From Algibacter pacificus (GTDB lineage: Bacteria; Bacteroidota; Bacteroidia; Flavobacteriales; Flavobacteriaceae), in NCBI RefSeq assembly GCF_008033385.1, contig NZ_VOGY01000013.1, forward strand, positions 1 to 64,000: a DNA stretch of 64,000 nucleotides, read 5' to 3'. Every line of letters begins with the position of its first letter. Position 1 is the first letter of the stretch. The position numbers were made by a program, and so were the translations under genes. The notes beneath the pieces were generated by a model. The model did not search any database. It had not been told where the DNA came from and saw only the letters and a list, made by a program, of their open reading frames with translations. Positions 61,438 to 64,000 of the stretch are shown piece by piece.

Positions 61438-62724
61438 ATGGGCATTTATGTTACTATAATTGTATCATTACTACTTTCTGCCTTTTTTTCGGGAATGGAG
61501 ATAGCCTATATATCTTCAAATAAAATCCATATAGAAATAGAAAAAAAACAAGAAGGATTTCTTGCAAAAATACTGAGTAAACTTACCATAAAACCTTCTA
61601 AGTTTATTACAACAATGCTTATTGGAAACAATATTGCACTCGTAGTATATGGTTTTTTTATGGGCGATTTACTTGTAGATTGGTTTCGTTCCATGCTACC
61701 AACCCCCTACGCATCGATCAATTATTTAATTAACAATTTAAGCTTATTAACACAAACCGTAATATCCACGCTTGTCATTTTAATAACCGCAGAATTTTTA
61801 CCCAAAGTATTCTTTCAAATCTATGCTAACACACTAATAAAAGCACTTGCTATACCAGCCTATTTTTTTTATATCTTGTTTAGCTTTGTTTCAGATTTTG
61901 TTATTTGGATCTCTGATATTATACTAAAAGTTTTTTTTAAAACTGAAGGAGATCAAATTCAACTAGCTTTTACCAAAGTAGAACTTGGAAATTATATTAG
62001 TGAACAAATGGAATCTGTAGAAGAGCATGATGAAGTAGATTCCGAAATTCAAATCTTTCAAAACGCCTTAGAATTTTCCGAAGTCAAAGCTCGTGAAGTT
62101 ATGGTACCAAGAACCGAAATTATTGCGGTTGAAATTAATGAATCCATAAAAACCTTAAACGCACTTTTTACAGAAACCGGTTGTACAAAAATTCTAGTTT
62201 ATAAAGATACCATAGACGACATTTTGGGTTATGCACATTCTTTCGAACTCTTCAAAAAACCCAAAACCATTAAAGCCATGATGCTGCCAGTGGAATTTGT
62301 TCCAGAAACGGTTTTAATTAAAGATGTCCTAGCTGTACTAACCAAAAAGCACAAAAGTATTGCTGTCGTTTTAGATGAATATGGTGGCACATCGGGAATT
62401 ATGAGCGTTGAAGATATTGTTGAAGAACTTTTTGGTGAAATTGAAGACGAACATGATACCGTGGATTTAATTGAAGAAAAAATAAACGATGATACCTTTA
62501 ATTTTTCGGCACGTTTGGAAGTAGATTATATTAATGAAACCTACAAAATTAATCTACCAGAAAGTGAAAATTATGAAACTTTAGGAGGCCTAATAGTAAA
62601 CTACACACAACAAATACCCGAACAAAACGAAATTCTTAAAATAGAAAATTTTCAATTTACCATTTTAGAAGTTTCAAATACTAAAATTGATTTGGTAGAA
62701 CTTAAACGCATAGAAGGTCATTAA
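61438..62724 (+). CDS. CNNM (DUF21)/CBS/CorC_HlyC-domain membrane protein, GldE-like
   Basis: 428 residues. N-terminal DUF21/CNNM domain with about four membrane helices (SAFFSGMEIAYISSNKIHIE, TTMLIGNNIALVVYGFFMG). It is followed by two CBS domains (~205-330; AREVMVPRTEIIAVEIN, VLDEYGGTSGIMSVEDIVEE) and a CorC_HlyC FAD-like C-terminal domain (~350-425; YETLGGLIVNY). The family includes Mg/Co efflux-linked transporters and GldE, a helper of gliding-protein GldD/T9SS functions in Flavobacterium. Which of the two roles applies cannot be told; gldD is not visible here. Confidence 0.9.
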   Translation: MGIYVTIIVSLLLSAFFSGMEIAYISSNKIHIEIEKKQEGFLAKILSKLTIKPSKFITTMLIGNNIALVVYGFFMGDLLVDWFRSMLPTPYASINYLINNLSLLTQTVISTLVILITAEFLPKVFFQIYANTLIKALAIPAYFFYILFSFVSDFVIWISDIILKVFFKTEGDQIQLAFTKVELGNYISEQMESVEEHDEVDSEIQIFQNALEFSEVKAREVMVPRTEIIAVEINESIKTLNALFTETGCTKILVYKDTIDDILGYAHSFELFKKPKTIKAMMLPVEFVPETVLIKDVLAVLTKKHKSIAVVLDEYGGTSGIMSVEDIVEELFGEIEDEHDTVDLIEEKINDDTFNFSARLEVDYINETYKINLPESENYETLGGLIVNYTQQIPEQNEILKIENFQFTILEVSNTKIDLVELKRIEGH

Positions 62725-62989
62725 ACGTTAATTTTAAAAACTGCCTTTCTATTTTACATCATAATTCCCTAATATTCTTGTAAATCAAAGACAAATACGC
62801 ATTAAATATTGGCGTTAATATTAACTCCATAGCCCCACAATGTACAAAACACAAAATAACCCTTTCATTATTAAATAGAAAATGGTATTTTCGCGCACGA
62901 TATTTTCATCAATTTAGTCGTAAATTGACAATCAATTTTAACAAGTTAAATCCAAAAATCGGGTTTATTATAAAACATTTTAATTACAG

Positions 62990-64000
62990 ATGGCAGTTTT
63001 AAATAAAATCAGACAGCGTTCATTATTCTTAATCTTGATAATAGCGTTAGCGTTATTTTCCTTTGTATTAGCAGATTTATTTAAAAATAGTGATGCACTA
63101 TCAGCAAAATCACAACATATTGTTGGTACGGTTAACGGTAAAGATATTTCTAGGGAAACTTTTCTTGAAAAAGTAGAAGTTGCACAACGCCAAGCAGGAG
63201 CAAGCGCAACAAACACTCAGGTTATGAACCGTGTTTGGGAACAAGAAGTTCGCGAAGCTGTAATGGCAGAGCAATTTGAAGCATTAGGAATTTCTGTAGA
63301 GAAAGACCAGATGAAAGATTTATTAAAAACAGCCCTAGCCTCTAGCCCAGAATTTTTAAACGAAGCTGGATTGTTTGACGAAGCAAAACTTAACGAATAT
63401 ATTGCCAATTTAAAAGAAACATCACCGGCTGGATACGCTAGTTGGGTTAATTACGAAAAACAATTAGCAAACAATGCCTTACAGCAAAACTATTTTAACT
63501 TAGTTAAAGCTGGCTTAACAGGAACACTAGCAGAAGGAGAACTAGAATACAAATTAGAAAGTAATAAAGTAGATATTAAATATGTACAAATACCATATTC
63601 TTCAATTGCAGACAGCTTAGTAAAAGTTTCTAAATCTGATATTTCTAGCTACATTAGTAAAAATGCTAAAAAATATGAAGTTGAAGAATCTCGTGATATT
63701 CGTTTTGTTCAATTTAATGAAGTTGCTAGCGTAGAAGATGAAAACGCCATCAAGGAAGATTTAAAAAAGTTATTATTCGATCGTGTTGAATATAATGAAG
63801 GTATTAAAGCCAACGAAAACATAACCGGTTTTTTAAACACCAAAGACAACGAAGGATTTATTAATTCTAATTCTGATATTAAATTTGATAACCGTTTTGT
63901 TTTTAAATCAAACTTACCATCATCTGTTGCAGATTCCCTTTACAATTTAAACGAAGGCGAAGTGTACGGGCCTTACAAAGACAACGGGTACTATAAAATA
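62990..64000 (+). CDS. PpiD-like peptidyl-prolyl isomerase / SurA_N chaperone (partial, runs off right edge)
   Basis: The frame is open from ATG 62990 to the end of the window; 337 residues are visible. The N-terminus MAVLNKIRQRSLFLILIIALALFSFVLADL holds one membrane helix (described in parts: MAVLNKIRQRS, then a hydrophobic run), placing the rest in the periplasm. SurA_N-like chaperone helices follow (GTVNGKDISRETFLEKVEVA, VWEQEVREAVMAEQFEALGI). The parvulin domain should start about residue 330 (GEVYGPYKDNGYYKI). PpiD family members help fold outer-membrane proteins leaving the Sec channel. The 265-bp gap before it shows no gene; TATTTTCG near 62884 is a near-match to the promoter box. Confidence 0.9.
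   Translation, partial: MAVLNKIRQRSLFLILIIALALFSFVLADLFKNSDALSAKSQHIVGTVNGKDISRETFLEKVEVAQRQAGASATNTQVMNRVWEQEVREAVMAEQFEALGISVEKDQMKDLLKTALASSPEFLNEAGLFDEAKLNEYIANLKETSPAGYASWVNYEKQLANNALQQNYFNLVKAGLTGTLAEGELEYKLESNKVDIKYVQIPYSSIADSLVKVSKSDISSYISKNAKKYEVEESRDIRFVQFNEVASVEDENAIKEDLKKLLFDRVEYNEGIKANENITGFLNTKDNEGFINSNSDIKFDNRFVFKSNLPSSVADSLYNLNEGEVYGPYKDNGYYKI

Overview
The window looks like a chromosome segment of a marine-type member of Flavobacteriaceae (Bacteroidota). It is AT-rich, has no Shine-Dalgarno-like ribosome sites, carries several exact TAnnTTTG minus-7 promoter boxes, and encodes families typical of the group (DUF4294, DUF2911, DUF202, flavobacterial M42 peptidase, LptC next to a TPR protein, GldE-like CNNM/CBS protein, large DUF11/TSP3 surface proteins). 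The species cannot be named from the sequence alone.

Region by region. 1-12.3 kb: five secreted or surface proteins, all on the minus strand. The first runs off the left edge and holds near-identical 264-bp Ig-like repeats. The other four are paralogues with different N-terminal parts but one common C-terminal module (TSP3-like calcium-binding repeat, SNGGS segment, DUF11 domain, stop just after DxDSxPNxG). They are separated by gene-free, very AT-rich spacers of about 0.8-0.9 kb. 12.7-24.2 kb: a lipoprotein, rpsO, pnp, an MFS exporter divergent from a Crp-type regulator, YceI, a one-domain DEAD protein, PrsW, NUDIX, M42 peptidase, DUF4294, hemolysin III and GNAT. 24.2-29.8 kb (minus): DUF4268, an O-methyltransferase, and a four-gene kynurenine catabolic run (kynU, kmo, 3-hydroxyanthranilate dioxygenase, ACMSD-like decarboxylase). 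29.9-31.3 kb: a membrane histidine kinase. 31.7-36.7 kb: a tRNA-amidotransferase operon in which a divergent GatC-like small protein and GatA precede one 1112-residue GatB-AspRS fusion. 36.9-37.9 kb: DUF202 and DUF2911.

38.08-56.89 kb: an integrative element of 18.8 kb inserted in the 3' end of the tRNA-Phe gene. It is bounded by exact 15-bp repeats (38078-38092 and 56878-56892), each with a nearby pair of AGCACACA words 12 bp apart. It carries a tyrosine integrase, a 426-residue protein, two excisionase-like HTH proteins, a complete type I restriction-modification system (hsdR-hsdM-hsdS), a DUF5655 nuclease-like protein, and several unrecognised genes that look like defence or nuclease modules: a winged-helix plus PD-(D/E)xK protein; a papain/C39-like cysteine peptidase with a 65-residue partner, flanked by diverged direct repeats; a small protein plus PD-(D/E)xK-like pair; and a DUF6943-DUF6266 pair. 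No conjugation genes are visible, so it looks like a defence island that moves by integrase alone or with a helper.

57.1-64 kb: core genes resume with coaX, an outer-membrane protein, a TPR protein and lptC in one overlapping operon, a small membrane protein with a CNNM/CBS-domain protein, and the start of a PpiD-like peptidyl-prolyl isomerase that runs off the right edge.

The most interesting material is the GatC/GatA/GatB-AspRS operon and the uncharacterised modules in the right half of the tRNA-Phe island, above all the cysteine-peptidase cassette and its flanking repeats.
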